A program made the translations under genes and the position numbers. From assembly GCA_900470155.1 (NCBI GenBank), contig UBZT01000008.1:120112-184111 (forward strand): a stretch of 64,000 nucleotides of DNA. Reading direction: 5' to 3'. The notes below the pieces were generated by a model. That model ran no database searches, was not told the DNA's origin, and saw only the letters and a list, made by a program, of their open reading frames with translations. Shown here piece by piece: positions 51,932 to 61,785 of the stretch. This DNA comes from Hyphomicrobiales bacterium. Lineage in GTDB: Bacteria > Pseudomonadota > Alphaproteobacteria > Rhizobiales > Rhizobiaceae. Positions within the stretch are counted from its first letter, which is position 1. Each line of letters begins with the position of its first letter.

Positions 51932-52996
51932 ATGGAACATAATCATTTCTTTCCGCCCCATACCGGGGTGACGCTTGCAATGCTTGCGGCACACACGGGG
52001 GCGGAGTTGCAGAATGCAGAGGCTGGTGAGCGGATCGTCGGATCCGTTTCACCGGTATCTCGCGCCAAGGCAGGTGATGTTTGTTACATCCTGTCGCGGC
52101 GTAGCAAGGAAGAGTTGAAGACCTGCGAGGCTTCGGCGATCTTCTGCGACAAGGCGCTGTTATCGCTGATCCCTGACCACATTCCCGTCCTGCTGACCAA
52201 GACACCGGCCATGGCCTTTGCTCTCGCTGGGGCATTGTTTCATCCGCCGGCGATGCGTCCGTCGCGCATGACAAGCGAAACCATGGCGATTTCGCCGGCA
52301 GCTTTTGTCGATGTGACCGCGCGTCTGGAGCCCGGTGTCGAAGTGGAGCCGATGGCTGTCATCGGTGCCGACGTCGAGATCGGCGAGGGAAGCCGGATCG
52401 GCGCTGGTGCAGTGATCGGCGCTGGCGTTCGCATCGGCCGTGATTGCACCATTGCAGCCGGTGCCACCGTTCAGGTCGCCCTGATCGGCAACAATGTCAT
52501 CATCCACAACGGCGCGCGCATCGGGCAGGACGGTTTTGGCTATGCGCCTGGACCGCGTGGCATGATCAAGATTGTTCAGGTCGGACGCGTAATCATCCAG
52601 GACCATGTTGAGATTGGCGCCAACACGACCATCGACCGTGGCACGATGGACGACACGGTGATCGGTGAAGGCACCAAGATCGACAATTTGGTGCAGATCG
52701 GTCACAACGTTCGCATCGGTCGCCACTGCGGCATCGTTAGCCAGGTCGGCATCGCCGGCAGCACGCGCATCGGGGACGGGGTGATGATTGGCGGCGCCTG
52801 TGGCGTCAATGGACATATCACGATCGGTGACGGTGCCCAGATCGCGGCGATGAGCGGTGTTCTGTCGGATGTCCCGCCCGGTGAGCGTTATGGCGGTGTT
52901 CCGGCCCGCCCGATGAAGGATTATCTGCGTGAGGTGGCCGATACGCTGAGCCGGTACGACGCCCGCGCCAAGGAAAAAGGAACCAGCAATGACTGA
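51932..52996 (+). CDS. lpxD: UDP-3-O-(3-hydroxymyristoyl)glucosamine N-acyltransferase
   Basis: A 354-aa left-handed beta-helix acyltransferase with an N-terminal uridine-binding domain. Hexapeptide repeats span about 115-300; [16 protein letters not shown] near 252-267 contains the conserved catalytic His region. Third step of lipid A synthesis. Its 3' end overlaps fabZ by 8 bp. Confidence 0.96.
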   Translation: MEHNHFFPPHTGVTLAMLAAHTGAELQNAEAGERIVGSVSPVSRAKAGDVCYILSRRSKEELKTCEASAIFCDKALLSLIPDHIPVLLTKTPAMAFALAGALFHPPAMRPSRMTSETMAISPAAFVDVTARLEPGVEVEPMAVIGADVEIGEGSRIGAGAVIGAGVRIGRDCTIAAGATVQVALIGNNVIIHNGARIGQDGFGYAPGPRGMIKIVQVGRVIIQDHVEIGANTTIDRGTMDDTVIGEGTKIDNLVQIGHNVRIGRHCGIVSQVGIAGSTRIGDGVMIGGACGVNGHITIGDGAQIAAMSGVLSDVPPGERYGGVPARPMKDYLREVADTLSRYDARAKEKGTSND

Positions 52997-53456
52997 CATC
53001 GCGACCAGCGAATTGGGATCGGCTGATATCCTCGAGATCATGAAGCTTCTGCCCCACCGCTATCCGTTCCTGCTGGTGGACAAGATCATCGAGATCAACG
53101 GTGATGATTCCGCCATCGGGATCAAGAACGTGACCGCGAACGAGCCGCATTTCACCGGCCACTTCCCGGATTCGCCCATCATGCCCGGTGTTCTGCTGGT
53201 TGAAGGCATGGCCCAGACCGCTGGTGCCATTTGCGCGCGCAAGCAGGGAGAGGGCGGCAACCTCGTCTATTTCATGACCATCGACAATGCCCGCTTCCGC
53301 AGACCCGTTGTTCCTGGCGACCGCGTTGAGTTCCATGTCGTCAAGCAGAAGCAGCGTGGCAATATCTGGAAATTCCATTGTGAAGCCAAGGTTGATGGCG
53401 CCCTTGCAGCGGAAGCCGATATCGGCGCGATGATCATGCGCAAGGATGCGAAATGA
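52989..53456 (+). CDS. fabZ: 3-hydroxyacyl-[ACP] dehydratase FabZ
   Basis: A 155-aa hot-dog-fold enzyme. [14 protein letters not shown] near 19-32 and [20 protein letters not shown] near 55-74 hold the catalytic His and Glu. It dehydrates 3-hydroxyacyl-ACP and so competes with LpxA and LpxD for the same substrate. It overlaps both neighbours. Confidence 0.97.
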   Translation: MTDIATSELGSADILEIMKLLPHRYPFLLVDKIIEINGDDSAIGIKNVTANEPHFTGHFPDSPIMPGVLLVEGMAQTAGAICARKQGEGGNLVYFMTIDNARFRRPVVPGDRVEFHVVKQKQRGNIWKFHCEAKVDGALAAEADIGAMIMRKDAK

Positions 53457-54268
53457 GCCACATTGCAGCAAGTGCCGTGATTCACCCGATGGCCGTCGTC
53501 GAAAATGGCGCCCAGATCGGTGAAAATGTGCGCATTGGGCCTTTCTGCTATGTCGGTCCGAACGTCATCCTCGGCGATGGCTGTGAACTGCAATCGAACG
53601 CTGTGGTCAACGGTCGAACGACGATCGGGAAAAATGCGCGGATCTTTTCCTGCGCGGTGATTGGTGGCGAGCCACAGAGCATTCATCACACGGGCGGGGA
53701 AACCACGCTCAGTATCGGTGACAACTGCACCATGCGCGAAGGCGTGACGATGAATGCCGGCACGGTCGATGGCGGCGGCAAGACGGTGGTTGGCAGCAAC
53801 AACCTGTTTCTGGCCAATTCGCATGTTGCGCATGACTGTATACTTGGTGATCACATCATCATGTCCAACAATGTCATGCTTGCCGGTCATGTGAAGATTG
53901 AGGATCGCGTCATTCTCGGCGGTGGGGCCGCCGTCCACCAGTTTACCCGCATTGGCCGCCAGGCCTTTATCGGCGGACTGTCGGCGGTTGCCTACGACGT
54001 CATTCCTTATGGCATGCTGAATGGCAATCCGGGCATCCTTGGTGGACTGAACGTTGTCGGCATGACCCGGGCAGGCATCGAACGGGCGACAATTCACGTC
54101 GTGCGCCGTGCCTTCAAGCAGATTTTCGAAGGCGAGGGCTCTGCGCGCAAGAATGCCGAGGCAATCCGCGACGAGTATCTCGATTGCCCGCAGGCGATTG
54201 AAATTCTCGACTTTATCGCGGCGGAAAGCGACCGGGCATTGTCGTCCCCGTTCCGCGGCAAGAGCTGA
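53453..54268 (+). CDS. lpxA: UDP-N-acetylglucosamine O-acyltransferase
   Basis: A 271-aa beta-helix acyltransferase. [20 protein letters not shown] near 72-91 and [13 protein letters not shown] near 117-129, the latter with the catalytic His, are typical. First step of lipid A synthesis. ATGA overlap with fabZ. Confidence 0.97.
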   Translation: MSHIAASAVIHPMAVVENGAQIGENVRIGPFCYVGPNVILGDGCELQSNAVVNGRTTIGKNARIFSCAVIGGEPQSIHHTGGETTLSIGDNCTMREGVTMNAGTVDGGGKTVVGSNNLFLANSHVAHDCILGDHIIMSNNVMLAGHVKIEDRVILGGGAAVHQFTRIGRQAFIGGLSAVAYDVIPYGMLNGNPGILGGLNVVGMTRAGIERATIHVVRRAFKQIFEGEGSARKNAEAIRDEYLDCPQAIEILDFIAAESDRALSSPFRGKS

Positions 54269-54271
54269 GGC

Positions 54272-55147
54272 ATGGCACTGGCCGGGGCAACCGAAGGCCG
54301 TCTGGCGATCATTGCGGGCAGCGGCAAGCTGCCGCTCTTTCTTGCCGAAGCGGCGCGCGAGGCTGGCGAAAATCCCTTTATTCTGCGGCTGAAGAACGAA
54401 GCTGACCCCATCTGGGACGATTTCGATTCGGCAGTCGTCGGTGTTGGCGACATGTCAGGACTGTCGGCTCTCTTCCAGAAACACAAGATCAGCCGCGTCG
54501 TGATGTCCGGAGCGGTGAAGAAGCGTCCGTCGCTTGGCGAAATCCATGTGAACTGGAAATCGATCCTGAAGTTGCCGATGGCACTCAGGACGCTCCTGGC
54601 CGGTGGCGATGATGCGGTGCTGAAGATGGTCATCTCGCTGATCGAGGCACAAGGTTGCCATGTCATCGGTGCGCACGAGATCTTGCCCGACCTTCTGGCA
54701 ACGACCGGGCCGATCGGCGGCATCGTACCTTCCAGCGATGACTGGCGCGACATCGAACGCGCAGCGGATGCCGCAGAGACGCTGGGCCGGCTCGATGTCG
54801 GCCAGGGTGCGGTTTGTGTCGGTGGACGGATTGTTGCACTCGAAGGCGTGGAAGGCACGGATGCCATGCTGGCCCGCGTCGCGCGTTTGCGCGGCGAGGG
54901 GCGCATCTCGCAACGCCGCAAGGGTGTGCTGGTCAAGCTGTGCAAACCGCAGCAGGATGTGCGTGCGGATCTGCCGGCCGTCGGTATATCGACAGTGGAG
55001 AATGCCCGCGCTGCCGGCCTTGCCGGCATAGCGGTCGAGGCCGGCAGGGCGCTGGTCATCGAACGCGAGGCCATGGTCGCCGCAGCCAATGCGGCTGGCA
55101 TGTTTGTCATTGGTATCGATCGGGGTCTCAAGGGAGCAGGAGAATGA
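54272..55147 (+). CDS. lpxI: UDP-2,3-diacylglucosamine pyrophosphatase LpxI (DUF1009)
   Basis: A 291-aa protein of the LpxI family, the alphaproteobacterial replacement for LpxH. The N-terminal GRLAIIAGSGKLPLFLAEAA near 9-28 and the central SRVVMSGAVKKRPSL-like block are characteristic, and the C-terminal catalytic domain includes VKLCKPQQDVRADLPAVGI. It makes lipid X. Three bases after lpxA; overlaps lpxB by 4 bp. Confidence 0.94.
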   Translation: MALAGATEGRLAIIAGSGKLPLFLAEAAREAGENPFILRLKNEADPIWDDFDSAVVGVGDMSGLSALFQKHKISRVVMSGAVKKRPSLGEIHVNWKSILKLPMALRTLLAGGDDAVLKMVISLIEAQGCHVIGAHEILPDLLATTGPIGGIVPSSDDWRDIERAADAAETLGRLDVGQGAVCVGGRIVALEGVEGTDAMLARVARLRGEGRISQRRKGVLVKLCKPQQDVRADLPAVGISTVENARAAGLAGIAVEAGRALVIEREAMVAAANAAGMFVIGIDRGLKGAGE

Positions 55148-56319
55148 CACCCGTGCCCTTGAAGGTCGCTGTGATTGCGGGGGAGGTTTCCGGGGATCTG
55201 CTCGGCGGTGACCTGGTCGCGGCGCTCAAGGCGCGCCACGCCGGACCGATCGAATTGATCGGCGTCGGTGGCGAGGCGCTGGAGGCCGAGGGCCTGAAAT
55301 CGCTGTTCGATTTTTCCGAACTGTCGATCATGGGCATCACGCAGGTGCTGGCCAAGCTGCCGCGATTGATCGGCCTGATTTCGAAGACCGCGGATGCCAT
55401 CGTGGCCGTGCGGCCCGATATTCTGCTGATCATCGACAGCCCCGATTTTACTCATCGGGTGGCCAAGAAGGTGCGGCAAAAGCTTCCCGACCTGCCGGTG
55501 GTGAATTATGTCTGCCCCAGTGTCTGGGCGTGGAAGGAATATCGCGCCACGGCGATGCTGGCTTATGTGGACGCGGTTCTTGCTGTGCTGCCATTCGAGC
55601 CGGATGTCATGCGCCGCCTCGGTGGTCCGCCCACCCATTTCGTTGGCCATCGGCTGAGCAGCCATCCGGACATCGTCAAGGTGCGCAATGCCCGCAAGCT
55701 CAAGCGGCCAACCGCCAAGGGCGATCCGCATACGATCCTGCTGCTTCCCGGATCGCGCGGCAGCGAAATTGCCAGCATGCTGCCGGTCTTTGGCGAGGCC
55801 ATGCAGGAATTCACTCGTCGCAACGGGCCGACCCGGTTGCTCCTGCCCACCGTCGCCCGTCAGGAGGCGAGGGTGCGCGACATGGTGGCTGGCTGGACCA
55901 TCAAACCGGAAGTCCTCATCGGAGATGCCGCCAAATGGCGGGCTTTTGCCGAGGCGGATGCCGCGATTGCCACGTCTGGCACGGTGATCCTCGAACTGGC
56001 TCTCGCCTATGTGCCTGTCATGTCGACCTACAAGACCGACTGGATCATCAAGATGATCAGCCACCGGATCAAGACCTGGACGGGTGCGCTTCCCAATCTG
56101 ATTGCCGACTATGCCATCGTGCCGGAATATCTGAACGAGGTCGTGCGTCCGGCCAGCATGGTGCGCTGGGCCGAGCGCCTGTCCGCCGATACGCCGCAGC
56201 GCGCAGCGATGCTTGCAGGCTATGACGAGGTCTGGTCCCGCCTGAGCACAGAAACACCGGCCGGCGAGGCCGGTGCTGAAATCCTGATGCAAGTGTTGCA
56301 GCAGAAAGGCCGGTCGTAA
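55144..56319 (+). CDS. lpxB: Lipid-A-disaccharide synthase
   Basis: A 391-aa GT-B glycosyltransferase with start ATG 55144 (AGGAGA upstream). VAVIAGEVSGDLLGGDLV near 7-24, YVCPSVWAWKEYRA near 121-134, LLLPGSRGSEI near 200-210 and ATSGTVILELA near 275-285 are family landmarks. It couples UDP-diacylglucosamine and lipid X. Last gene of the cluster. Confidence 0.96.
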   Translation: MTPVPLKVAVIAGEVSGDLLGGDLVAALKARHAGPIELIGVGGEALEAEGLKSLFDFSELSIMGITQVLAKLPRLIGLISKTADAIVAVRPDILLIIDSPDFTHRVAKKVRQKLPDLPVVNYVCPSVWAWKEYRATAMLAYVDAVLAVLPFEPDVMRRLGGPPTHFVGHRLSSHPDIVKVRNARKLKRPTAKGDPHTILLLPGSRGSEIASMLPVFGEAMQEFTRRNGPTRLLLPTVARQEARVRDMVAGWTIKPEVLIGDAAKWRAFAEADAAIATSGTVILELALAYVPVMSTYKTDWIIKMISHRIKTWTGALPNLIADYAIVPEYLNEVVRPASMVRWAERLSADTPQRAAMLAGYDEVWSRLSTETPAGEAGAEILMQVLQQKGRS

Positions 56320-56325
56320 CCGGCC
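56308..56325. terminator. Hairpin between convergent lpxB and GTPase genes
   Basis: GGCCGGT-CGTA-ACCGGCC overlaps the lpxB stop; no T-run, so only a possible terminator. Confidence 0.5.
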
Positions 56326-56333
56326 AGTCTCGC

Positions 56334-57524
56334 TCAGTTCCAGGCGGCAAAAGGATCGGCGATGTTTTCCCAGGCCATCGGGGTAAAACGGCTCGCAGAG
56401 ACAAGGCAGGCGTCGAGTTCGGCGCGCAGCCGCACCTCATCCATGGGGTCGGCGCCGATGAAGACGATTTCCTGGCGGCGATCGCCCCATTCCTTGTCGA
56501 GATAGGGGGCCATGGCCTTGTGGAAACCCGGATCATCCGGCCAGTTCTGTATCGGCACCGATGCCCACCAGCGGCCCATGCGGCTGGTGCGCACCAGTGG
56601 CCCTGCCTGACTGAGTTCGCCGACATAGTGCGGTCGTGTAGCCAGCCAGAAAAATCCCTTGGCGCGAATGACGCCCGGCCAGGGTCGATTGAGGAAATCC
56701 TGCAGCCGGCCGGGGTCGAAAGGTGCCCGGGCATGATAGACAAAGGAGCGAATACCGTATTCCTCTGTTTCCGGCACATGATCGCGAAAACCGTGCAATT
56801 CCTTGAACCACAGCGGATGCGTCTCTGCCTTGGCCAGATCGAACAGTCCGGTCCCGAGAATGTCCTTCGGCAGAACTTCGGCGAAATCGGTCTCGATCAC
56901 CCGTGCATCGGCATTCAATCCGGCGATGATCTTTCGCGCTGCGTCGAGTTGATCCGGGGTTGCTGTCCCGACCTTGTTGAGGATGATGACATCGGCAAAC
57001 TCGATCTGCTCTACCAGCAGATCCACCAGGGTCCGGTTGTCGCCGTCACCTGCGGTCTCGCCCCGGTCGGCGAGGAAGTCGCTGGACGAATAGTCACGCA
57101 CGAGATTGGCGGCATCGACCACAGTCACCATCGTGTCCAACTGGGCGATATCGGATAGACTGCGGTCGTTCTCGTCGCGGAAGTCGAAGGTGGTGGCGAT
57201 CGGCAGCGGTTCGGCAATCCCGGTTGCCTCGATCAGCAGGTGATCGAAACGTCCCTGTTCGGCCAGTGCCCGGACCTCGTTCAAAAGGTCGTCCCGCAGC
57301 GTGCAACAGATGCATCCATTGCTCATCTCGACGAGTTGCTCTTCGGTACGCGACAACGCCGCATTACCGCCGCGCACCAGCGCCGCATCGATATTCACTT
57401 CGCTCATGTCGTTGACGATGACCGCCACGCGCAGGCCGTCGCGATTGGCCAGGACATGGTTGAGCAGGGTTGTCTTGCCGGCACCGAGAAAGCCGGACAG
57501 GACCGTGACGGGAAGCTTTTGCAT
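56334..57524 (-). CDS. COG0523 (CobW/ZigA-like) zinc-responsive GTPase
   Basis: A 396-aa G3E-family GTPase. Walker [10 protein letters not shown] at 11-19, the metal-binding CxCC motif [11 protein letters not shown] near 70-80 and guanine-specificity NKVG near 190 are clear, followed by a CobW C-terminal domain. Members induced by zinc starvation are thought to act as zinc metallochaperones. A Zur-box palindrome lies ~15-30 bp upstream of its start, supporting a zinc-linked role (ZigA/YciC-type) over cobalamin. Confidence 0.9.
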   Translation of the reverse strand: MQKLPVTVLSGFLGAGKTTLLNHVLANRDGLRVAVIVNDMSEVNIDAALVRGGNAALSRTEEQLVEMSNGCICCTLRDDLLNEVRALAEQGRFDHLLIEATGIAEPLPIATTFDFRDENDRSLSDIAQLDTMVTVVDAANLVRDYSSSDFLADRGETAGDGDNRTLVDLLVEQIEFADVIILNKVGTATPDQLDAARKIIAGLNADARVIETDFAEVLPKDILGTGLFDLAKAETHPLWFKELHGFRDHVPETEEYGIRSFVYHARAPFDPGRLQDFLNRPWPGVIRAKGFFWLATRPHYVGELSQAGPLVRTSRMGRWWASVPIQNWPDDPGFHKAMAPYLDKEWGDRRQEIVFIGADPMDEVRLRAELDACLVSASRFTPMAWENIADPFAAWN

Positions 57525-57539
57525 ATTTTGCTCCGATTA

Positions 57540-57556
57540 ATGTAATAACATTACAT
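57540..57556. promoter_or_regulatory. Zur box upstream of the COG0523 GTPase gene
   Basis: ATGTAAT-AAC-ATTACAT is a perfect 17-bp palindrome, nearly identical to the one in front of znuA/znuC. Confidence 0.85.
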
Positions 57557-57566
57557 ATGGTGATGT

Positions 57567-57595
57567 GAAAAAGGCGGAACCTCAGCCCCGCCTTT
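57567..57595 (-). terminator. Rho-independent terminator of znuA
   Basis: AAAGGCGG pairs with CCGCCTTT; on the minus strand a five-T run follows (complement of 57568-57572). Confidence 0.82.
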
Positions 57596-57615
57596 GCCGA
57601 CCTGGGAGGATCGTC

Positions 57616-58641
57616 TTATTTCGACAGGCAATCTGCCATTGACGTTGCAAGATTGCGCATCAATTTCGGATAGAGTTCGGGACCCTCGGTGAGCGCCCCT
57701 CCTTCCGGATCCAGCGTGCCGCTCTTGGCATCGGTGCCTTCGGTGACGACAGCGATCAGCTTGGATTCGAACTGCGGTTCGGCGAACACGCAACCGGCCT
57801 TCAGTTCAACGATCTTTGCATGGATCTGCGACAGACGCTCGGCGCCCGGCATGGTCTCCGGGCTCACTGTGACAGAGCCCGCAACCCGCACCTTGTAGCG
57901 CTTCTCGAAATACTGGTAGGCATCGTGGAAGACCACGAAAGGTTTGTCGGCGACGGGTGCCACAGTCGCGGCAATTTCGGCATCCAGCGCATCGATCTCG
58001 CTGTCCAGCGCCTTGGCATTCGCCTCATAGAGTGCCTTGTTGTCCGGATCGACCTCAATCAGCGTGCTGGCGATTTCTGCCGCCATTGCCTTGGCATTGG
58101 CCGGATCAAGCCACAGATGCATGTCGGTGCCGCCATGCTCGTGATCATGCTCTTCTGCGGCGTGTTCTTCCCCGGTATGCCCGGCTTCCTCTTCGTGGTC
58201 ATGACCTTCCTCGGCATGCTCGTGACCTTCTTCGGAATGCGCATGCTCGTCGTGCTCGCCATGGTCATGGGCCTCGAAGGCGCCGCCCTCGCGGAAGGGC
58301 AGTTTCACCAGACCCGGCGCATCTTCGAGCTCAACGACTTTCGCCTTGGCGGGCAATGCCTCGAGGGGCTTTTCCAGAAAGGCTTCAAGTCCATGACCTA
58401 CCCAGAACACCACATCGGCATTCTCTAGGGCACGCGCATTCGACGGCTTGAGATTGTAGGTATGCGGAGATGCGGCCCCCTCGACGATCAGCGTCGGTTC
58501 GCCGACGCCTTTCATGATCGACGCAACAAGTGAGTGGACAGGTTTGATCGACACCACCACTTGCGGTGCGGCCATCGCCAGTGCCGGCGAAAACAGGAGG
58601 GCTGCAGTTGTGCAAGCCAAGGCAATGCGGGTGCGTTTCAT
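57616..58641 (-). CDS. znuA: Zinc ABC transporter substrate-binding protein ZnuA
   Basis: A 341-aa periplasmic cluster-9 binding protein with a signal peptide (to ~24, AMA-AP). VVSIKPVHSLVASIMKGVGE near 29-48 gives the first zinc His; others lie in the GHGLE and AYQYFEKRYK segments. Between ~125 and 175 is a His/Asp/Glu-rich loop (HDHGEHDEHAH and similar) typical of ZnuA. It delivers Zn to ZnuB. It diverges from znuC across a Zur box. Confidence 0.95.
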   Translation of the reverse strand: MKRTRIALACTTAALLFSPALAMAAPQVVVSIKPVHSLVASIMKGVGEPTLIVEGAASPHTYNLKPSNARALENADVVFWVGHGLEAFLEKPLEALPAKAKVVELEDAPGLVKLPFREGGAFEAHDHGEHDEHAHSEEGHEHAEEGHDHEEEAGHTGEEHAAEEHDHEHGGTDMHLWLDPANAKAMAAEIASTLIEVDPDNKALYEANAKALDSEIDALDAEIAATVAPVADKPFVVFHDAYQYFEKRYKVRVAGSVTVSPETMPGAERLSQIHAKIVELKAGCVFAEPQFESKLIAVVTEGTDAKSGTLDPEGGALTEGPELYPKLMRNLATSMADCLSK

Positions 58642-58665
58642 GCGGATGCTCCGATTGTATTCGTT

Positions 58666-58682
58666 ATGTAATAATATTACAT
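58666..58682. promoter_or_regulatory. Zur box between divergent znuA and znuC
   Basis: ATGTAAT-AAT-ATTACAT, a 17-bp palindrome matching the box at 57540. It is placed to control both znuA (start 58641) and znuCB-zur (start 58745). Confidence 0.88.
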
Positions 58683-58744
58683 TGATTGCGTAATGCTATA
58701 ACGTGTGGCATAGCTTCACGCAACAGCAAATTTCTGGGAATGTG

Positions 58745-59677
58745 ATGTCCGCATTAGAAAATCATCAGGCTTCGACGCTTGTTTCGCTCGACGGCGCGGG
58801 TGTCTATCGCAATGGCCGCTGGCTGGTCAGGGGCGTGGATTTTTCCGTTCGTGCCGGTGAGATCGTCACGTTGATCGGCCCGAACGGCTCGGGAAAGTCG
58901 ACCAGCGCCAAGCTCGCCATCGGCATTCTCCGTGCCGACGAGGGCAGGGTGGAGCGCAAGCCCGGCCTGCGCGTTGGTTATGTCCCGCAGAAGCTCGCGG
59001 TTGACTGGACCATGCCTTTGTCCGTGCGCCGGCTGATGACCCTGACCGGCCCACTGGCTGCGGCAGATATCGAGGCGGCGCTGGATGCTGTCGGCATTGC
59101 CCATTTGGCCAAAGCAGAAGTGCAGCATCTCTCGGGTGGAGAGTTTCAGCGCGCGCTGCTGGCCCGCGCCATCGCCCGCAAGCCCGACATCCTGGTGCTT
59201 GACGAACCGGTCCAGGGCGTTGATTTTTCCGGCGAGATCGCGCTTTACGATCTGATCACCTCGATCCGCAATTCGACCGGCTGCGGCATTCTTCTCATTT
59301 CTCATGATCTGCACGTGGTCATGGCCGCAACGGACACGGTCATATGCCTTAACGGTCATGTCTGCTGCCGCGGCACGCCGGCGGCTGTCAGCAGCAGCCC
59401 TGAATATATGCGGCTCTTCGGCGCCAGAGCGGGAGGCACCTTGGCGGTCTATAGTCACGATCATGATCATACACATCTGCCGGATGGCAGGGTGCTGCAT
59501 GGCGACGGTTCGGTCACGGATCATTGCCATCCTGGCGACGGACATCATCACGGGCATGCAGATGAGGGCCACGATCATCACGGTGACCATGACCATGTGC
59601 ACGAGCACGAGCATGAGCATGAGCCCGTGAAGGAAGACGGCAAGCCCGGCCATGAGGAGCACGCCCATGTTCGATGA
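58745..59677 (+). CDS. znuC: Zinc ABC transporter ATPase ZnuC, with His-rich tail
   Basis: A 310-aa ATPase, start ATG 58745. Walker A GPNGSGKST at 45-53, signature LSGGEFQR near 135 and Walker B ILVLDEP near 157 are intact. After ~235 the protein has a long His/Asp/Glu-rich extension (DHDHTHLPDG, GDGHHHGHADE, HEHEHEHEP) that may buffer zinc in the cytoplasm. The 3' end overlaps znuB by 11 bp. Confidence 0.95.
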   Translation: MSALENHQASTLVSLDGAGVYRNGRWLVRGVDFSVRAGEIVTLIGPNGSGKSTSAKLAIGILRADEGRVERKPGLRVGYVPQKLAVDWTMPLSVRRLMTLTGPLAAADIEAALDAVGIAHLAKAEVQHLSGGEFQRALLARAIARKPDILVLDEPVQGVDFSGEIALYDLITSIRNSTGCGILLISHDLHVVMAATDTVICLNGHVCCRGTPAAVSSSPEYMRLFGARAGGTLAVYSHDHDHTHLPDGRVLHGDGSVTDHCHPGDGHHHGHADEGHDHHGDHDHVHEHEHEHEPVKEDGKPGHEEHAHVR

Positions 59678-60482
59678 TTTTTTCATCCGCGCCATGTTGG
59701 CCGGCATCGGTCTGGCGCTGACCACGGGACCGCTCGGCTGCTTCGTGGTCTGGCGCCGCATGGCCTATTTCGGCGATACGATGGCGCATTCGGCTCTGCT
59801 CGGGGTGGCGCTGTCGCTGTTTTTTTCGCTGAACCTGATGCTCAGCGTTTTCGTCGTCGCGGCACTGGTGTCCTTGATCCTGATCGTGCTGCAAAAGCGC
59901 CAGGGCCTATCCGCCGATGCGCTGCTCGGCATCCTCAGCCACGCGACACTTGCGATCGGCCTCGTCATGGTCGCTTTCATGACCTGGGTCCGCTTCGATC
60001 TGATCGCCTTTCTCTTTGGCGATATCCTGGCTGTCACGCCAACTGACGTTGCATTCGTCTGGATCGGCGGCGCGATCGTTGTCGCGATAATCGCCTATCT
60101 GTGGCGCCCGTTGTTGGCTGCCACCGTCAACGCGGAACTGGCCGAGGCCGAGGGGCTGCAGCCCGAACGGGCGCGGGTGATCTTCATGCTGCTGATGGCG
60201 CTGGTGATCGCTATCGCCATGAAGATTGTCGGTATCATGCTGATCACGTCGCTGTTGATCATACCGGCTGCTGCAGCCCGGCGTTTCGCGTCCACGCCGG
60301 AATGGATGGCCGTCATGGCCTCGGTGATCGGCGCGTTTGCCGTCATCATCGGCCTCTTGGGCTCCTTGACCTACGACACACCGTCTGGCCCGTCCATCGT
60401 CGTGGCCTCTCTGCTGCTTTTTCTGATCAGTCTCCTGCCCCGTCCGGGCGCCAGAGCGACAGATGCCAATTCGCGAGGATGA
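59667..60482 (+). CDS. znuB: Zinc ABC transporter permease ZnuB
   Basis: A 271-aa ABC-3 family permease with about eight transmembrane helices, starting inside the 3' end of znuC. GPLGCFVVWRRMAYFGDTMAHSALLGV near residues 15-41 (quoted in part; the core is MAYFGDTMAHSALLG) is the family signature. Imports Zn with ZnuC and ZnuA. Confidence 0.95.
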   Translation: MFDDFFIRAMLAGIGLALTTGPLGCFVVWRRMAYFGDTMAHSALLGVALSLFFSLNLMLSVFVVAALVSLILIVLQKRQGLSADALLGILSHATLAIGLVMVAFMTWVRFDLIAFLFGDILAVTPTDVAFVWIGGAIVVAIIAYLWRPLLAATVNAELAEAEGLQPERARVIFMLLMALVIAIAMKIVGIMLITSLLIIPAAAARRFASTPEWMAVMASVIGAFAVIIGLLGSLTYDTPSGPSIVVASLLLFLISLLPRPGARATDANSRG

Positions 60483-60484
60483 CC

Positions 60485-60880
60485 ATGGCCAAAACCGATC
60501 TGACCAAGAACCAGTCGCTGGTATTTGATGCTCTGTCGGCGTCCGATGGTCCCTTGTCGGCCTACACGCTGCTCGATCGCTTGCGCGATCACGGTTTCCG
60601 CGCCCCGCTGCAGGTCTATCGCGCACTCGAGAAACTGGTTGAATTCGGCATGGTGCATCGTCTGGAAAGCATCAATGCTTTCGTGGCCTGTGCCCATCCT
60701 CATGACGGCTGCACCGGTCATGGCACGGTCGCCTTCGTGATCTGCCACAAATGCAGCCGCGTGAACGAATTCCACGATCACGCGATCGACCACCGCCTGG
60801 ATGAGATCACAAGGGGCTTGAAGTTCAAGGCGGAAAAAACCACGATCGAAATTCGCGGCCTGTGCGCGGAATGCGCCTGA
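60485..60880 (+). CDS. zur: Zinc uptake regulator Zur (Fur family)
   Basis: A 131-aa Fur-family repressor, ATG 60485. The N-terminal winged helix contains LDRLRDHGFRAPLQVYRAL near 35-53. C-x2-C pairs CHKC near 88-91 and CAEC at the C-terminus bind structural zinc. Its own operon carries a Zur box, giving negative autoregulation. Lies 2 bp after znuB. Confidence 0.93.
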   Translation: MAKTDLTKNQSLVFDALSASDGPLSAYTLLDRLRDHGFRAPLQVYRALEKLVEFGMVHRLESINAFVACAHPHDGCTGHGTVAFVICHKCSRVNEFHDHAIDHRLDEITRGLKFKAEKTTIEIRGLCAECA

Positions 60881-60917
60881 CGGCCAGACAGGCATGGGGG
60901 CCAGACAGGCCTGGGGC

Positions 60918-61445
60918 CTAGATGAGCTTCAGGTCGCGCGCAAAGCGTTGCCAATTGCGCACATAATTTTCAGCAGAGCGCCGAAGCCCGGCGATGGCGG
61001 TCTCATCCAGCGTGCGGACAACCCGTGCGGGTGAACCGACGATCAGGCTGTTATCGGCAAATTCCTTGCCCTCGGTCACCAGTGCATTGGCACCCACCAG
61101 ACAATTGTTGCCAATCCGGGCACCGTTCAAGATCGTGGCACCCATTCCGATCAGCGAGTTGCTGCCTATCGTGCAGCCATGGATGATTGCATGATGCCCG
61201 ATGGTGCAGCCTTCTCCGATACGGGCCGGAAAGCCGATATCCGTGTGCACCATCGTGCCTTCCTGGATATTGCTGCCGGCGCCAATCACGATCGGGTCAT
61301 TGTCGCCGCGAAGTACGGCCCCGAACCAGACGCCGACATCCTCACCCAAGGTCACGTCGCCGATGACATGCGCATCAGGCGCTACCCAGAAACGGCCGGG
61401 AGAGGGAAGGCGCGGCATACGGGCGCCAAGCGAGTAGATCGGCAT
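60918..61445 (-). CDS. Gamma-carbonic anhydrase family protein
   Basis: A 175-aa left-handed beta-helix trimer subunit. WFGAVLRGDNDPIVIGAGSN near 40-59, and the three metal-ligand His in NIQEGTMVHTD, TIGHHAIIHG. YrdA/CaiE-type members may be carbonic anhydrases or acyl-group-handling proteins; activity is often low or latent. Confidence 0.9.
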   Translation of the reverse strand: MPIYSLGARMPRLPSPGRFWVAPDAHVIGDVTLGEDVGVWFGAVLRGDNDPIVIGAGSNIQEGTMVHTDIGFPARIGEGCTIGHHAIIHGCTIGSNSLIGMGATILNGARIGNNCLVGANALVTEGKEFADNSLIVGSPARVVRTLDETAIAGLRRSAENYVRNWQRFARDLKLI

Positions 61446-61463
61446 GATTAGGCCTTTCGCTAA

Positions 61464-61736
61464 TTAGCGCAGGCGCAGGATAATGGGGAAGCGACCGCTT
61501 TGCGAGGAGACATGAAGATGGATCTTCGCCTCTGGCTGCGAATAGCGCCAAGCCCGTGCGCCATGGCATAGCAGCAGACCGATGAGATCTTTCGTCTTCG
61601 ACCGCTTCGGCTTCAAGCCCAGTTCCGCCAGGCCGAACGCAGCCTGGTGCAGTGGATGCAGGCCGTGATTTGCAGCCAGATCGCCCTGGTTATCCTGGTC
61701 GCCAGTGCGACCGAAGTGGGTTTCGTTCAACGCCAT
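61464..61736 (-). CDS. Hypothetical protein
   Basis: A 90-aa protein with GAGG about 10 nt before ATG 61734-61736. The sequence has no signal, membrane segment or motif I recognise; the C-terminus (HLHVSSQSGRFPIILRLR) looks like two short strands. The opposing strand shows no better candidate, so this is probably real but weakly supported. Confidence 0.5.
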   Translation of the reverse strand: MALNETHFGRTGDQDNQGDLAANHGLHPLHQAAFGLAELGLKPKRSKTKDLIGLLLCHGARAWRYSQPEAKIHLHVSSQSGRFPIILRLR

Positions 61737-61785
61737 AGTCACTACCTCGTACACGATACAAATCGAGGATACCGGCGGGAGTGAG

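Noticed and set aside
54094..56292. A 732-codon minus-strand open frame opposite lpxI-lpxB
   Set aside because: The plus strand encodes lpxA, lpxI and lpxB with all family motifs. The antisense translation is low-complexity and Arg/Pro/Ser-rich.
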